This document shows positions 26,401 through 35,143 of a DNA stretch of 64,000 bases, one piece after another (position 1 is the stretch's first letter; each line of letters begins with the position of its first letter). The stretch lies in assembly GCF_027924105.1 (NCBI RefSeq), contig NZ_AP026972.1, forward strand, positions 62,001-126,000, read 5' to 3'. The notes below the pieces were generated by a model that saw only the letters and a list, made by a program, of their open reading frames with translations, was not told where the DNA came from and ran no database searches. Source of the stretch: Polynucleobacter sp. KF022 (GTDB taxonomy: Bacteria > Pseudomonadota > Gammaproteobacteria > Burkholderiales > Burkholderiaceae). A program made the translations under genes and the position numbers.

Positions 26401-28167
26401 GAGTACCTACGTTCTGCGGACCAGATTCAGATCAAGATGGCACAAGGCGCTAAGCCTGGTGAAGGCGGTCAATTGCCGGGCGGTAAGGTTTCTGATTACA
26501 TCGGTAAGTTGCGTTTCTCAGTGCCAGGCGTCGGTTTGATTTCTCCTCCTCCGCACCACGATATTTATTCGATTGAAGATATTGCACAGTTGATTCATGA
26601 CTTGAAGAACGTCAATCCAAAAGCCGACGTTTCTGTGAAGTTGGTATCTGAGGTAGGCGTTGGAACTGTTGCAGCTGGTGTTGCGAAAGCTAAAGCAGAC
26701 CACGTTGTGATCGCTGGCCATGATGGCGGTACTGGCGCATCCCCACTGTCTTCAATCAAGCATGCTGGTTCTCCATGGGAGCTTGGTCTCGCTGAAACAC
26801 AGCAGACATTGGTTCTCAATGGCTTGCGTAGTCGTATTCGTGTTCAGGCTGACGGCCAAATGAAGACTGGTCGCGATGTAGTGATTGGTGCTTTATTGGG
26901 CGCAGATGAATTTGGTTTCGCGACAGCTCCATTGGTGGTTGAGGGTTGCATCATGATGCGTAAGTGTCATTTAAATACCTGCCCAGTTGGTGTTGCTACA
27001 CAAGATCCAGAATTGCGTAAGAAATTCTCTGGCAAACCAGAACACGTTGTGAACTTCTTCTTCTTTATTGCCGAAGAAGCTCGCGAAATCATGGCGCAAT
27101 TGGGCATCCGCAAGTTTGATGACTTAATTGGTCGCGTTGATTTATTAGATACCCGTAAAGGTATTGAGAACTGGAAAGTACACGGCTTAGATTTCAGTAA
27201 GATTTTTGCCGAGCCAAAAGTTGCTGCTGAAGTTCCGCGTTATCAAGTATTGACACAGGATCATGGTTTAACCAATGCACTTGACAATATCTTGATCGAA
27301 AAGAGTGAGCCTGCATTAGAGCGTGGTGAGAAAGTGTCTTTCATTGTTCCGGTGAAGAACGTAAACCGTACTGTAGGCGCGATGCTTTCTGGTGAAGTAG
27401 CTCAACGTTATGGTCATGCAGGTTTGCCAGATGACACTATCCACATTCAGCTGAATGGCACGGCTGGTCAAAGCTTTGCAGCTTTCTTAGCGCGTGGCAT
27501 CACTTTAGATTTGGTTGGTGACGGCAATGACTACGTTGGTAAAGGTCTATCCGGTGGCCGCGTAATTGTTCGTGCTCCCCATGAATTCCGTGGCGATACT
27601 GCGAAGAACATCATTGTGGGTAATACCGTTCTCTACGGCGCGATTGCTGGTGAGGCATTCTTTAACGGTGTAGCCGGTGAGCGTTTCGCAGTGCGTAACT
27701 CTGGTGCAACAACGGTTGTCGAAGGTACTGGTGACCATGGTTGTGAGTACATGACCGGTGGCACAGTAGTCGTATTAGGCGCAACAGGACGTAACTTTGC
27801 CGCAGGTATGAGCGGTGGTATTGCTTATGTTTACGACGAAGATGGTTTGTTCGATAAGCGTTGCAATACCAGCATGGCCACTTTGGAAAAGGTGCTGCCG
27901 TCTGCTGATCAGATTGCCAAGATGCCTAAGTCTGAGTGGCATGCCCCTGTCGATGTTAAAGATGGTGGCGAGCGCTTAACTGACGAGCAAATCTTGAAGG
28001 GCTTGATTGAACGTCATTTCCGTCACACCGGCTCTGAGCGCGCTAAAGCAATCTTGGCTGATTGGGAAAATGCCCGCAGTCGTTTTGTGAAGGTTCTCCC
28101 AACTGAGTACAAACGTGCTCTCGGTGAGTTGTGGGAAAAAGCTCAAAATAAAACTGTTGCAGCTTAA
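23422..28167 (+). CDS. gltB: Glutamate synthase (NADPH) large subunit
   Basis: 1581 residues from ATG 23422. A frame continues to 23296 but its extra 42 residues cross the repeat region and precede the normal propeptide. After a 25-residue propeptide the catalytic Cys26 begins the glutaminase domain (CGVGFVAHIKG). The central and FMN-binding domains follow with GEGGEDPNRY and PPPHHDIYSIEDIAQLI; the 3Fe-4S cysteines lie in CHLNTCPVGVAT; the C-terminal beta-helix domain is glycine-rich. With GltD it forms two glutamates from glutamine and 2-oxoglutarate. Confidence 0.97.
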   Translation: MTTQLNNDLRPIAQGLYDPRNEHDACGVGFVAHIKGKKSHEIVSQGLKILENLDHRGAVGADPLMGDGAGILIQIPDTLYREEMAKQGVTLPPLGEYGVGMIFLPKEHASRLACEQELERTVRLEGQVVLGWRDVPVDVKLPMSPTVQMTEPFIRQIFIGRGRDIMTTDALERKLYVIRKTASHAIQDLHLKHGKEYFVASMSARTIVYKGLLLANQVGAYYQDLQDKRTVSALALVHQRFSTNTFPAWELAHPYRMIAHNGEINTVKGNVNWVNAREGAISSPVLGDDLQKLWPLIYPGQSDTACFDNCLELLVMSGYPLAQAMMMMIPEAWEQHTLMDDNRRAFYEYHAAMMEPWDGPAAMAFTDGRQIGATLDRNGLRPARYYVTDDDLVIMGSEAGVLPIPESKIVQKWRLQPGKMFMIDMEQGRIIDDVELKNAVSKAKPYKSWIDAVRVKLDEVDASKVDLVDEKTTIRPAAKLLDRQQAFGYTQEDIKFLMAPMAMNGEEAIGSMGNDSPLAVLSNKNKPLYNYFKQLFAQVTNPPIDPIRENMVMSLVSFIGPKPNLLDTNNINPPMRLEVSQPILDFDDITKIRHIGHYTNGKFRSYELDICYPASWGKAGIEARLASLCAEAADAVRSGYNILIVSDRQVDEKHVAIPALLATSAIHQHLVQKGLRTSVGLVVETGSARETHHFALLAGYGAEAVHPYLAMETLAEMAKGLSGDLSAEKAVKNFVKAIGKGLQKVMSKMGISTYMSYTGSQIFEAIGLNHDIIDQYFKGTPSNVGGIGVFEVAEEALRMHSSAFGNDPVLTNMLDAGGEYAFRIRGENHMWTPDTIAKLQHSTRIGAEKGYQTYKEYANIINDQTKRQMTLRGLFEFKIDPAKAIPLDEVESAKEIVKRFATGAMSLGSISTEAHATLAIAMNRIGGKSNTGEGGEDPNRYVNELKGIPIKKGESLASILGSDVVEANIPLQDGDSLRSKIKQVASGRFGVTTEYLRSADQIQIKMAQGAKPGEGGQLPGGKVSDYIGKLRFSVPGVGLISPPPHHDIYSIEDIAQLIHDLKNVNPKADVSVKLVSEVGVGTVAAGVAKAKADHVVIAGHDGGTGASPLSSIKHAGSPWELGLAETQQTLVLNGLRSRIRVQADGQMKTGRDVVIGALLGADEFGFATAPLVVEGCIMMRKCHLNTCPVGVATQDPELRKKFSGKPEHVVNFFFFIAEEAREIMAQLGIRKFDDLIGRVDLLDTRKGIENWKVHGLDFSKIFAEPKVAAEVPRYQVLTQDHGLTNALDNILIEKSEPALERGEKVSFIVPVKNVNRTVGAMLSGEVAQRYGHAGLPDDTIHIQLNGTAGQSFAAFLARGITLDLVGDGNDYVGKGLSGGRVIVRAPHEFRGDTAKNIIVGNTVLYGAIAGEAFFNGVAGERFAVRNSGATTVVEGTGDHGCEYMTGGTVVVLGATGRNFAAGMSGGIAYVYDEDGLFDKRCNTSMATLEKVLPSADQIAKMPKSEWHAPVDVKDGGERLTDEQILKGLIERHFRHTGSERAKAILADWENARSRFVKVLPTEYKRALGELWEKAQNKTVAA

Positions 28168-28214
28168 GCCGCTGAATTAATAAAGACATTAAGAAAAGAT
28201 ACTAAGGATTCGAT

Positions 28215-29678
28215 ATGGGTAAAGTCACTGGATTTATGGAGTTTGAGCGCGTAGATGAAAAATACGAAGCGCCAGTTAAGCGTCTCCATCATTACAAAGA
28301 GTTTGTTGCCGCTTTAACCGATGAAGAAGCGAAAGTTCAAGGTGCGCGCTGCATGGATTGCGGTATCCCATTTTGTAATAACGGATGCCCAGTCAATAAC
28401 ATCATCCCTGATTTCAATGACTTGGTATTTCATAACGATTGGAAGAACGCATTAGATGTTTTGCAATCAACTAATAACTTCCCAGAATTCACGGGCCGCA
28501 TTTGCCCAGCTCCTTGCGAAGCTGCTTGTACTCTAGGCATCAATAGCACTGCGGTAGGCATCAAATCTATTGAGCACGCCATCATTGATAAAGGATGGGA
28601 TAGCGGTTGGGTTAAGCCTCAGCCATCCAAGACCAAGACCGGTAAAAAAGTAGCGGTAGTTGGCGGCGGCCCTGCAGGTATGGCAGCTGCACAGCAATTG
28701 GCTCGTGTTGGTCACGATGTGACTGTGTTTGAGAAGAATGATCGTGTTGGTGGCTTACTGCGTTATGGCATCCCAGACTTCAAAATGGAGAAGTGGTTGA
28801 TTGACCGTCGCGTAGAGCAGATGCAAGCTGAAGGCGTGAAGTTTGAAACGGGTGTGTTTGTTGGCAAAGAAGCGATTGGTGCTGAAGTAAAAAATTACTC
28901 CACTAAAACCGTATCTCCTGAGCAGTTGATGAAAGATTTTGATGCTGTAGTGATCACTGGTGGCGCAGAGCAGCCACGTGATTTGCCAGTCCCAGGTCGT
29001 GAGTTAGCCGGTGTGCACTATGCGTTGGAATTTTTGATTCCACAGAACAAAGAAAATGCAGGTGATTTCAAGAACGAAATTCGTGCAACTGATAAGCATG
29101 TTGTGGTTATCGGTGGTGGAGATACGGGCTCTGATTGTGTGGGCACATCAAATCGCCACGGCGCAACCAAGATTACTCAGTTCGAGTTGCTCCCGCAGCC
29201 TCCTGAAGAAGAAAACAAGCCTTTAGTATGGCCATATTGGCCAACGAAGTTGCGTACATCTTCGTCTCATGAAGAGGGTTGTGATCGTGACTGGTCAGTG
29301 GGAACAAAGCGCTTTGAAGGTAAAGACGGCAAAGTAGAGAAATTGATCGGCGTTCGTTTGGAGTGGAAAGACGGCAAGATGTCAGAAGTGCCAAATTCTG
29401 AATTTGAGATCAAAGCAGATCTGGTACTTTTGGCAATGGGCTTTGTATCCCCAGTGCAGCAGGTCCTCAATGCCTTTGGCGTAGAAAAAGATGCGCGCGG
29501 CAATGCTAAAGCGACTGTAGATGGTCAAAATGCCTATCAAACGAATGTTCCTAAGGTATTTGCGGCTGGAGATATGCGTCGCGGACAGTCCTTGGTTGTT
29601 TGGGCGATCCGTGAAGGCCGTCAATGCGCTCGTTCAGTAGATGAGTATTTAATGGGGTCTTCTGTTTTACCTCGATAA
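28215..29678 (+). CDS. gltD: Glutamate synthase (NADPH) small subunit
   Basis: 487 residues. N-terminal iron-sulfur cysteine motifs CMDCGIPFCNNGCPVNN and CPAPCEAAC bind two 4Fe-4S clusters, followed by FAD-binding VVGGGPAGMAAA and NADPH-binding VIGGGDTGSDCVG, and the closing AAGDMRRGQSLVV. It passes electrons from NADPH to GltB. Forty-seven bases after gltB, forming the gltBD operon. Confidence 0.97.
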   Translation: MGKVTGFMEFERVDEKYEAPVKRLHHYKEFVAALTDEEAKVQGARCMDCGIPFCNNGCPVNNIIPDFNDLVFHNDWKNALDVLQSTNNFPEFTGRICPAPCEAACTLGINSTAVGIKSIEHAIIDKGWDSGWVKPQPSKTKTGKKVAVVGGGPAGMAAAQQLARVGHDVTVFEKNDRVGGLLRYGIPDFKMEKWLIDRRVEQMQAEGVKFETGVFVGKEAIGAEVKNYSTKTVSPEQLMKDFDAVVITGGAEQPRDLPVPGRELAGVHYALEFLIPQNKENAGDFKNEIRATDKHVVVIGGGDTGSDCVGTSNRHGATKITQFELLPQPPEEENKPLVWPYWPTKLRTSSSHEEGCDRDWSVGTKRFEGKDGKVEKLIGVRLEWKDGKMSEVPNSEFEIKADLVLLAMGFVSPVQQVLNAFGVEKDARGNAKATVDGQNAYQTNVPKVFAAGDMRRGQSLVVWAIREGRQCARSVDEYLMGSSVLPR

Positions 29679-29686
29679 TGTCGAGG
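29670..29686 (+). promoter_or_regulatory. Hairpin over the mlaF ribosome-binding site
   Basis: Perfect 6-bp stem CCTCGA (29670-29675)/TCGAGG (29681-29686) with loop TAATG. The loop holds the gltD stop, and the 3' arm contains the only GAGG near the mlaF ATG (29689), just two bases away. Ribosomes finishing gltD would open it, so it could couple mlaF translation to gltD. Function is inferred. Confidence 0.35.
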
Positions 29687-29688
29687 AT

Positions 29689-30543
29689 ATGAACAGTGGC
29701 CAGCCAAACTCCTTGGATGTAAGCAAGCAAGCTGCAGGCGAAGTTGTCGTCTCTATTAAAGACGTCAACTTTTCTTATGCTCCAGGAGAGCGGCAAATTT
29801 TGTCGGGACTCAATATGGAGTTTCGACGCGGCCAAGTAGTGGCAGTAATGGGTGGTTCTGGTTGCGGTAAGACTACTATCCTTCGTTTGATCGGCGGTCA
29901 ATATACCGCCCAATCAGGCCAAGTGCTGTTTGAAGGACAAGATATTGGCAAGATGAGCGGCGCTGAGTTGATGGCAGCTCGTCGACGAATGGGCATGTTA
30001 TTTCAGTTTGGCGCTTTGTTCACCGATCTTAGTGTTTTTGAAAACGTTGCCTTTCCTTTGCGTGAACATACTGATTTAAGCGAAGAACTTTTGCACTCAT
30101 TAGTATTGATGAAACTCAATGCGGTGGGTTTGAGAGGTGCGCGCGATTTAATGCCTGCACAAATTTCTGGCGGCATGGCTAGACGGGTTGCGCTTGCAAG
30201 GGCGATTGCTTTAGATCCGCCGCTCATCATGTATGACGAGCCATTTGCTGGTCTTGATCCTATTTCTCTTGGAATTACAGCACGCTTGATTCGTGATCTT
30301 AATAATGCCCTGGGAGCCACGAGTTTATTGGTTACTCATGATGTTGAAGAAACCTTTGCCATTGCAGATTATGTTTATTTCATCGCGAATGGCCGCATTG
30401 GTGCAGAAGGAACTCCTGAGGAGTTAAGTCGTTCAACGGATCCTTTTGTTAGACAGTTTTTAGATGCAGCTCCAGATGGCCCTGTGCCTTTTCACTATCC
30501 AGGAAAAACTTTGGAAGAAGATTTTGGAGTGAGATCTCTGTGA
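29689..30543 (+). CDS. mlaF: Phospholipid transport ATP-binding protein MlaF
   Basis: 284 residues, ABC ATPase: Walker A GGSGCGKTT, Q-loop MGMLFQFGALFTDLSVFENVAF, signature SGGMARRVALARA, Walker B IMYDEPFAGLDP and switch His in VTHDVEE. The Q-loop phrase FQFGALFTDL marks the MlaF/Ttg2A type. It powers the MlaFEDB complex moving phospholipids between the membranes. First gene of the mla operon, ten bases after gltD; overlaps mlaE by four bases. Confidence 0.95.
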   Translation: MNSGQPNSLDVSKQAAGEVVVSIKDVNFSYAPGERQILSGLNMEFRRGQVVAVMGGSGCGKTTILRLIGGQYTAQSGQVLFEGQDIGKMSGAELMAARRRMGMLFQFGALFTDLSVFENVAFPLREHTDLSEELLHSLVLMKLNAVGLRGARDLMPAQISGGMARRVALARAIALDPPLIMYDEPFAGLDPISLGITARLIRDLNNALGATSLLVTHDVEETFAIADYVYFIANGRIGAEGTPEELSRSTDPFVRQFLDAAPDGPVPFHYPGKTLEEDFGVRSL

Positions 30544-31328
30544 CTACACTATTAAATCTCTTTGGCGATCTTGGATTTTTTGTTCGCCGTAATTTAAGCA
30601 GTCTTGGATTGGCTGCCCGCATGTTTGTCGCAGTGATCATGCGCTCAGGATTCTTGCTTAAGAGACCACGTTTAGTGATTGATCAAATTTTGTTTGTTGG
30701 CAATCATTCTTTTGTCATCATTGCAGTCTCGGGTTTGTTCGTTGGTTTTGTTTTGGGCTTACAGGGCTACTACACCTTAAATCGTTATGGCTCAGAACAA
30801 GCACTTGGTTTATTAGTCGCTTTGTCTTTGACTCGTGAGCTGGGCCCAGTCATTACGGCCTTATTGTTTGCCGGTAGAGCCGGAACTTCATTAACGGCTG
30901 AGATTGGCCTAATGAAAGCTGGGGAACAATTGACTGCTATGGAGATGATGGCGGTGGACCCCTTGGGGCGTGTGATCGCACCACGACTCTGGGCGGGCAT
31001 TATTTCTATGCCTATCTTGGCAACGATCTTTACCGCAGTAGGTGTTTTGGGTGGTTATTTGGTTGGCGTTCCACTGATTGGGGTTGATTCGGGTGCTTTT
31101 TGGTCTCAGATGCAGGGTGGGGTAGACCTGTTTTCAGATATTGGCAATGGCTTGATTAAAAGCATGGTATTTGGTGTGGCGGTAACTTTTATTGCCCTTT
31201 ACCAAGGTTATGAATCCAAACCTACGCCGGAAGGCGTTTCGCAAGCGACTACCCGTACGGTAGTGATCTCTTCTTTATCGGTTTTAGCTTTAGATTTCTT
31301 GCTAACCGCGATGATGTTCTCAAATTAG
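30540..31328 (+). CDS. mlaE: Phospholipid transport permease MlaE
   Basis: 262 residues from a GTG start at 30540 that overlaps the mlaF stop (GTGA). It has an amphipathic N-terminal interfacial helix and about five membrane helices. Conserved MlaE features: FVLGLQGYYTLNRYGSEQALG, SLTRELGPVITALLFAGRAGTSLTAEIGLMKAGEQLTAMEMM. It forms the dimeric membrane core of MlaFEDB. Confidence 0.95.
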   Translation: MTTLLNLFGDLGFFVRRNLSSLGLAARMFVAVIMRSGFLLKRPRLVIDQILFVGNHSFVIIAVSGLFVGFVLGLQGYYTLNRYGSEQALGLLVALSLTRELGPVITALLFAGRAGTSLTAEIGLMKAGEQLTAMEMMAVDPLGRVIAPRLWAGIISMPILATIFTAVGVLGGYLVGVPLIGVDSGAFWSQMQGGVDLFSDIGNGLIKSMVFGVAVTFIALYQGYESKPTPEGVSQATTRTVVISSLSVLALDFLLTAMMFSN

Positions 31329-31349
31329 AAAGAATAAACTGGGGCTCTT

Positions 31350-31832
31350 ATGAGAAAAAGTGCAATTGATGTTTGGGTAGGAATCTTTGTTGCCATTGGT
31401 TTGCTGGCGGCGCTATTCCTCGCGCTGAAGGTCGGAAATATGAATGCAGTGTCATTCGCTCCAACATACAAAATTTCTGCACGTTTTGACAACATCGGCG
31501 GCCTGAAACCTCGTGCACCTGTTAAAAGTGCTGGTGTAGTCGTTGGCAGAATCGCCAATATTACTTTTGACGATAAGACATATCAAGCAACAGTAGTGAT
31601 GACGATTGAAGACTCTTACAAGTTTCCAAAGGATTCTTCAGCCAAGATTTTGACATCTGGCTTATTAGGCGAGCAATACATTGGTCTTGAGGCAGGCGGC
31701 TCTGATGATATGTTGGCGAATGGCGAGAAGATTTCTCAAACTCAGTCAGCGATTGTTTTGGAAAATCTGATCAGTCAGTTTCTCTATAACAAAGCGGCAG
31801 ATAGCGGTCAGGAAAAGGGCGCATCAAAATGA
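31350..31832 (+). CDS. mlaD: Phospholipid transport MCE-domain protein MlaD
   Basis: 160 residues: one N-terminal membrane helix (about 9-29) and a single MCE domain (about 38-120) with YKISARFDNIGGLKPRAPVKSAGVVVGRI and LTSGLLGEQYIGLEAGG. MlaD forms a periplasmic hexameric ring with a hydrophobic pore. Its stop overlaps the mlaA ATG by four bases. Confidence 0.95.
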   Translation: MRKSAIDVWVGIFVAIGLLAALFLALKVGNMNAVSFAPTYKISARFDNIGGLKPRAPVKSAGVVVGRIANITFDDKTYQATVVMTIEDSYKFPKDSSAKILTSGLLGEQYIGLEAGGSDDMLANGEKISQTQSAIVLENLISQFLYNKAADSGQEKGASK

Positions 31833-32581
31833 TGTTGTCTGTTGTGCGTAAGCTCAAGGCAGCCATCTTGCTGAGTTTGGTTGCTGCCATGGTTGGTTGC
31901 GCTTCGATTCCTGCTGGTGCAGAGCGCTCCCCCCAAGATCCTTGGGAGCCATTCAATCGCTCCGTATTTGAATTTAATGAAGGCTTGGATGCTTACGTAC
32001 TCAAGCCAGTGGTTGCTGGGTATCGTTTTGTTTTGCCTGAATTTGTTCGCGATGGCATTTACAACTTCTTTAGTAACTACAGTGATATCTACACTGCGCT
32101 GTATAACTTGCTACAAGGTAAGCCTGGTTATGCATTTAGCGATCTGATGCGAGTGATGGTGAATACAACCATGGGCTTGGGTGGTCTGATCGATCTAGCT
32201 ACACCAGGCGGACTTGAAAAGCACAAAGAAGATTGGGGTCAGACTTTAGGTGTATGGGGTGTTCCTTCTGGCCCTTATGTTGTTTTGCCTTTCTTTGGCC
32301 CAAGTAACGTGCGCGATACTTTTGGAACGGTTGCCGATTTAGAGTCCGATTACTTATTTAGACTCTTGCCAAATGTTGCCCTACGCAATAGTTTGACTGG
32401 TTTACGCGTCGTCAATGCGCGAAATACGTATTACGAGGCTGGCGATTTATTGGATGGCGCTGCAATTGATAAATATAGCTTCATGCGTGATGCTTATATT
32501 CAAAGACGGGCATATCAAATCAATGAGGGTCGCGATGATGAAGAGCCTCTCATGCCGGTTTATGAAAATCCGTATCAATGA
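31829..32581 (+). CDS. mlaA: Outer-membrane lipoprotein MlaA (VacJ)
   Basis: 250 residues. Lipoprotein signal with lipobox MVGC, then the MlaA/VacJ core: DPWEPFNRSVFEFNEGLDAYVLKPV, FFSNYSDIYTALYNLLQGK, GGLIDLATPGGL and DWGQTLGVWGVPSGPYVVLPFFGPS. MlaA sits with a porin in the outer membrane and removes phospholipids from the outer leaflet. In enterics mlaA is unlinked; inclusion in the mla operon is typical of betaproteobacteria. The major porin at 47280 could be its partner (inference). Confidence 0.95.
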   Translation: MMLSVVRKLKAAILLSLVAAMVGCASIPAGAERSPQDPWEPFNRSVFEFNEGLDAYVLKPVVAGYRFVLPEFVRDGIYNFFSNYSDIYTALYNLLQGKPGYAFSDLMRVMVNTTMGLGGLIDLATPGGLEKHKEDWGQTLGVWGVPSGPYVVLPFFGPSNVRDTFGTVADLESDYLFRLLPNVALRNSLTGLRVVNARNTYYEAGDLLDGAAIDKYSFMRDAYIQRRAYQINEGRDDEEPLMPVYENPYQ

Positions 32582-32650
32582 GCAGTCAGCTAATGTGGTT
32601 TGAAGCGACTAAAATGAGTCTCAATACAAAAAAGATGGCGGGCAGGGAAT

Positions 32651-33292
32651 ATGAAAATTTTTAAAAGAATCTACAGCTTAGTTTTGGTGAGCACACTATT
32701 CGCATCCGCTGCCGTTTTTGCTCAAACCCCCGATCCATCAACGCCGCCGGATGCTTTAATTAAGATGGTCGTTACAGAAGTAATGGCAACAGTGAAAGCC
32801 GACCCTGATATTCAAAAGGGCAATATTCCTAAGATTGTGGATTTAGTTGAAAAGAAAATTGTTCCCTATACCGATATGCGTCGTACGACTGAAATGGCTA
32901 TGGGGCCTAATTGGAAAAAAGCAACGCCTGAGCAGCAGGCGCAATTAACCTCCGAGTTTAAGAATTTATTGATTCGCACTTACTCTGGCGCTTTGAGCCA
33001 GTTGCGCGATCAAACTGTTCAATTTAAGGCGTTGCGCGCAGCACCAGACGACAAAGAAGTGGTTGTGAAGACGGTTGTATTGGGACGTGGCGATCCAGTG
33101 CCCTTGGACTATCGCCTAGAGAAAACAGCCAATGGCTGGAAAGTCTATGACATGAACATCATGGGTGTTTGGTTGGTTGAAGCCTACCGCAATCAGTTTT
33201 CTAATCAAATCAGCCAAAACGGCATAGAAGGCTTGGTGAAGTTCTTGCAGGATCGTAATAAACAATTAGCTACTGCTAAACCAAGTAATTAA
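32651..33292 (+). CDS. mlaC: Periplasmic phospholipid-binding protein MlaC
   Basis: 213 residues with a signal peptide (about 1-24, cleaved after VFA) and the Tol-Tol-associated/MlaC fold: IVPYTDMRRTTEMAMGPNWKKATPEQQAQLTSEFKNLLIRTYSGAL and YDMNIMGVWLVEAYRNQF. It ferries phospholipids between MlaA and MlaD. Seventy bases after mlaA, same operon. Confidence 0.95.
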   Translation: MKIFKRIYSLVLVSTLFASAAVFAQTPDPSTPPDALIKMVVTEVMATVKADPDIQKGNIPKIVDLVEKKIVPYTDMRRTTEMAMGPNWKKATPEQQAQLTSEFKNLLIRTYSGALSQLRDQTVQFKALRAAPDDKEVVVKTVVLGRGDPVPLDYRLEKTANGWKVYDMNIMGVWLVEAYRNQFSNQISQNGIEGLVKFLQDRNKQLATAKPSN

Positions 33293-33310
33293 TTGGTAAG
33301 CAAAGACATC

Positions 33311-33568
33311 ATGCCCTTTCTTTTGCCAAAAACCGTTACACAAGAAAATGCCTTGCAGTTGCAAAAAGAAGGTTTGCTGAATAGCCCTAGCTTGCAATCG
33401 ATTGATTGTTCGGCGCTAAAAGATTTTGACTCGACTGTATTGACTGTATTATTGGCATGGCAGAAAAAGCTTATGACTGAAGGAAAGTCTATTTCAGTGG
33501 AGCGCGCACCAGAGAAGTTGAAGGTCTTGGCTGGTGTTTATGGTGTTGCAGCATTGCTAGGTTTATAA
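33311..33568 (+). CDS. mlaB: STAS-domain protein MlaB
   Basis: 85 residues from ATG 33311 (MPFLLPKTV); a TTG at 33293 directly after the mlaC stop would add six residues. Short STAS fold with the conserved IDCSALKDFDSTVLTVLLAW segment, where the Ser/Thr after D-F-D match the MlaB position contacting MlaF. MlaB stabilises and activates the MlaF dimer. Its last base overlaps the next gene's ATG. Confidence 0.88.
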   Translation: MPFLLPKTVTQENALQLQKEGLLNSPSLQSIDCSALKDFDSTVLTVLLAWQKKLMTEGKSISVERAPEKLKVLAGVYGVAALLGL

Positions 33569-34326
33569 TGGCAATGCACCCTGCAATATCTATTCAAAAT
33601 ATATCTAAGCAATACGGAGCACTCCAAGCATTAGATGATGTTTCTCTAACGATTGAGCCTGGTGAGTTTTTTGGTTTATTGGGCCCCAATGGTGCTGGCA
33701 AAACTACTCTCATTTCTATTTTGGCTGGCTTAGTTAGACCTAGCTATGGTCATGCAGCCATTATGGGCGCCGATGTTCAAAAAGGTTTTCGTGACGCGCG
33801 CCGTATGTTGGGCGTTGTTCCTCAAGAGTTGGTCTTTGATCCTTTCTTTACTGTGCGTGAGACTTTACGGTTTCAGTCCGGATACTTCGGGATACGCAAT
33901 AACGATGCATGGATTGACGAGATCATGGCAAATCTTGATCTCACCTCCAAGGCGGATAGCAATATGCGCTCTTTGTCTGGCGGTATGAAGCGTAGAGTAC
34001 TTGTTGCACAAGCATTGGTGCATAGACCGCCAGTCATTATTTTGGACGAGCCTACCGCTGGTGTTGATGTGGAGTTGCGTCAATCGCTCTGGCAATTTAT
34101 TAGTAGACTCAATCAGGATGGCCATACGATTGTTTTGACAACGCATTATTTGGAAGAAGCTGAAGCTCTATGTCAGCGCATAGCCATGCTGAAGCAGGGC
34201 AAGATAGTGGCTTTAGATACCACTGCTAATTTATTAAGTCGCTATGGATCTGTCAAAAAAGACGGGGAAGGTAAAACCGATTTAGAAGAGGTCTTTGTCA
34301 ATATTATGTCCGGAGGTGCTTTATGA
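33568..34326 (+). CDS. ABC-2 exporter ATP-binding protein (YadG-like)
   Basis: 252 residues: Walker A GPNGAGKTT, Q-loop GVVPQELVFDPFFTVRETL, signature LSGGMKRRV, Walker B VIILDEPTAGVD, switch THYLEEAEAL. Closest in style to the YadG/CcmA-type ATPases paired with ABC-2 permeases. It follows mlaB without a gap in a position conserved in betaproteobacterial mla-murA clusters. The substrate is unknown; an envelope lipid or polymer is a guess from context. Confidence 0.9.
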   Translation: MAMHPAISIQNISKQYGALQALDDVSLTIEPGEFFGLLGPNGAGKTTLISILAGLVRPSYGHAAIMGADVQKGFRDARRMLGVVPQELVFDPFFTVRETLRFQSGYFGIRNNDAWIDEIMANLDLTSKADSNMRSLSGGMKRRVLVAQALVHRPPVIILDEPTAGVDVELRQSLWQFISRLNQDGHTIVLTTHYLEEAEALCQRIAMLKQGKIVALDTTANLLSRYGSVKKDGEGKTDLEEVFVNIMSGGAL

Positions 34327-35111
34327 AGCATGGACTAAATAGACCTGCATTGCAATATGGCAGCGGTTTTCCAACTCTTCTCTTTAAAGAAGTAAAACGT
34401 TTCTATAAGGTTGCATTCCAGACAATTGCAGCACCGGTTCTAACCGCTGTGTTGTATCTGATGATCTTTGGCCATGTACTTGAAGGTAAAGAGATTTATG
34501 GCCGTCTCAGTTATACGGCTTTCTTGATTCCTGGCTTAGTCATGATGAGTGTTTTGCAAAATGCGTTTGCAAATACTTCTTCTTCTTTGATTCAATCCAA
34601 GGTAACAGGTAACTTAGTATTTGTTTTATTAGCCCCCTTGAGTCATTTTGAGTTTTATGCTGCCTATATTCTGGCTGCTGTATTCAGGGGTATTGTGGTT
34701 GGTCTGGGTGTGCTCCTGATTACTTCTTGGTTTGCATTCCCCGCGCTCGAATATCCATTATGGATTTTGGTGTTCGCATTCTTGGGCGCGGCAATATTGG
34801 GAAGCTTGGGATTGATAGCTGGCATCTGGGCGGATAAGTACGACCAGTTGGCTGCTTTTCAGAACTTCATCATCATGCCTGCCACCATGTTATCTGGCGT
34901 TTTCTACTCTATTCATTCGTTACCGCCAGCATGGCAAGTGGTATCCCACTTCAATCCTTTCTTTTATATGATTGATGGGTTCCGCTACGGTTTTTTTGGG
35001 GTCTCTGATAACTCCCCTTGGAGTAGTTTGGCGATTGTGTTTTGCTTCTTTGTAGTGGTCTCAATCATTGCATTGCGCTTGCTACAAAAGGGCTATAAGC
35101 TCCGTTACTAA
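34323..35111 (+). CDS. ABC-2 type permease (YadH-like)
   Basis: 262 residues with six hydrophobic segments. The ABC-2 pattern is seen in GLVMMSVLQNAFANTSSSLIQSKVTGNLVFVLLAPLSHFEFY and in the late LSGVFYSIHSLPPAWQVVSHFNPFFYMIDGFRYGFFG. It overlaps the ATPase gene by four bases, forming a YadGH-like exporter. Transport substrate not known. Confidence 0.9.
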   Translation: MKHGLNRPALQYGSGFPTLLFKEVKRFYKVAFQTIAAPVLTAVLYLMIFGHVLEGKEIYGRLSYTAFLIPGLVMMSVLQNAFANTSSSLIQSKVTGNLVFVLLAPLSHFEFYAAYILAAVFRGIVVGLGVLLITSWFAFPALEYPLWILVFAFLGAAILGSLGLIAGIWADKYDQLAAFQNFIIMPATMLSGVFYSIHSLPPAWQVVSHFNPFFYMIDGFRYGFFGVSDNSPWSSLAIVFCFFVVVSIIALRLLQKGYKLRY

Positions 35112-35143
35112 TTATCGATACCCTGGATTCATTAGGAGAAAAA

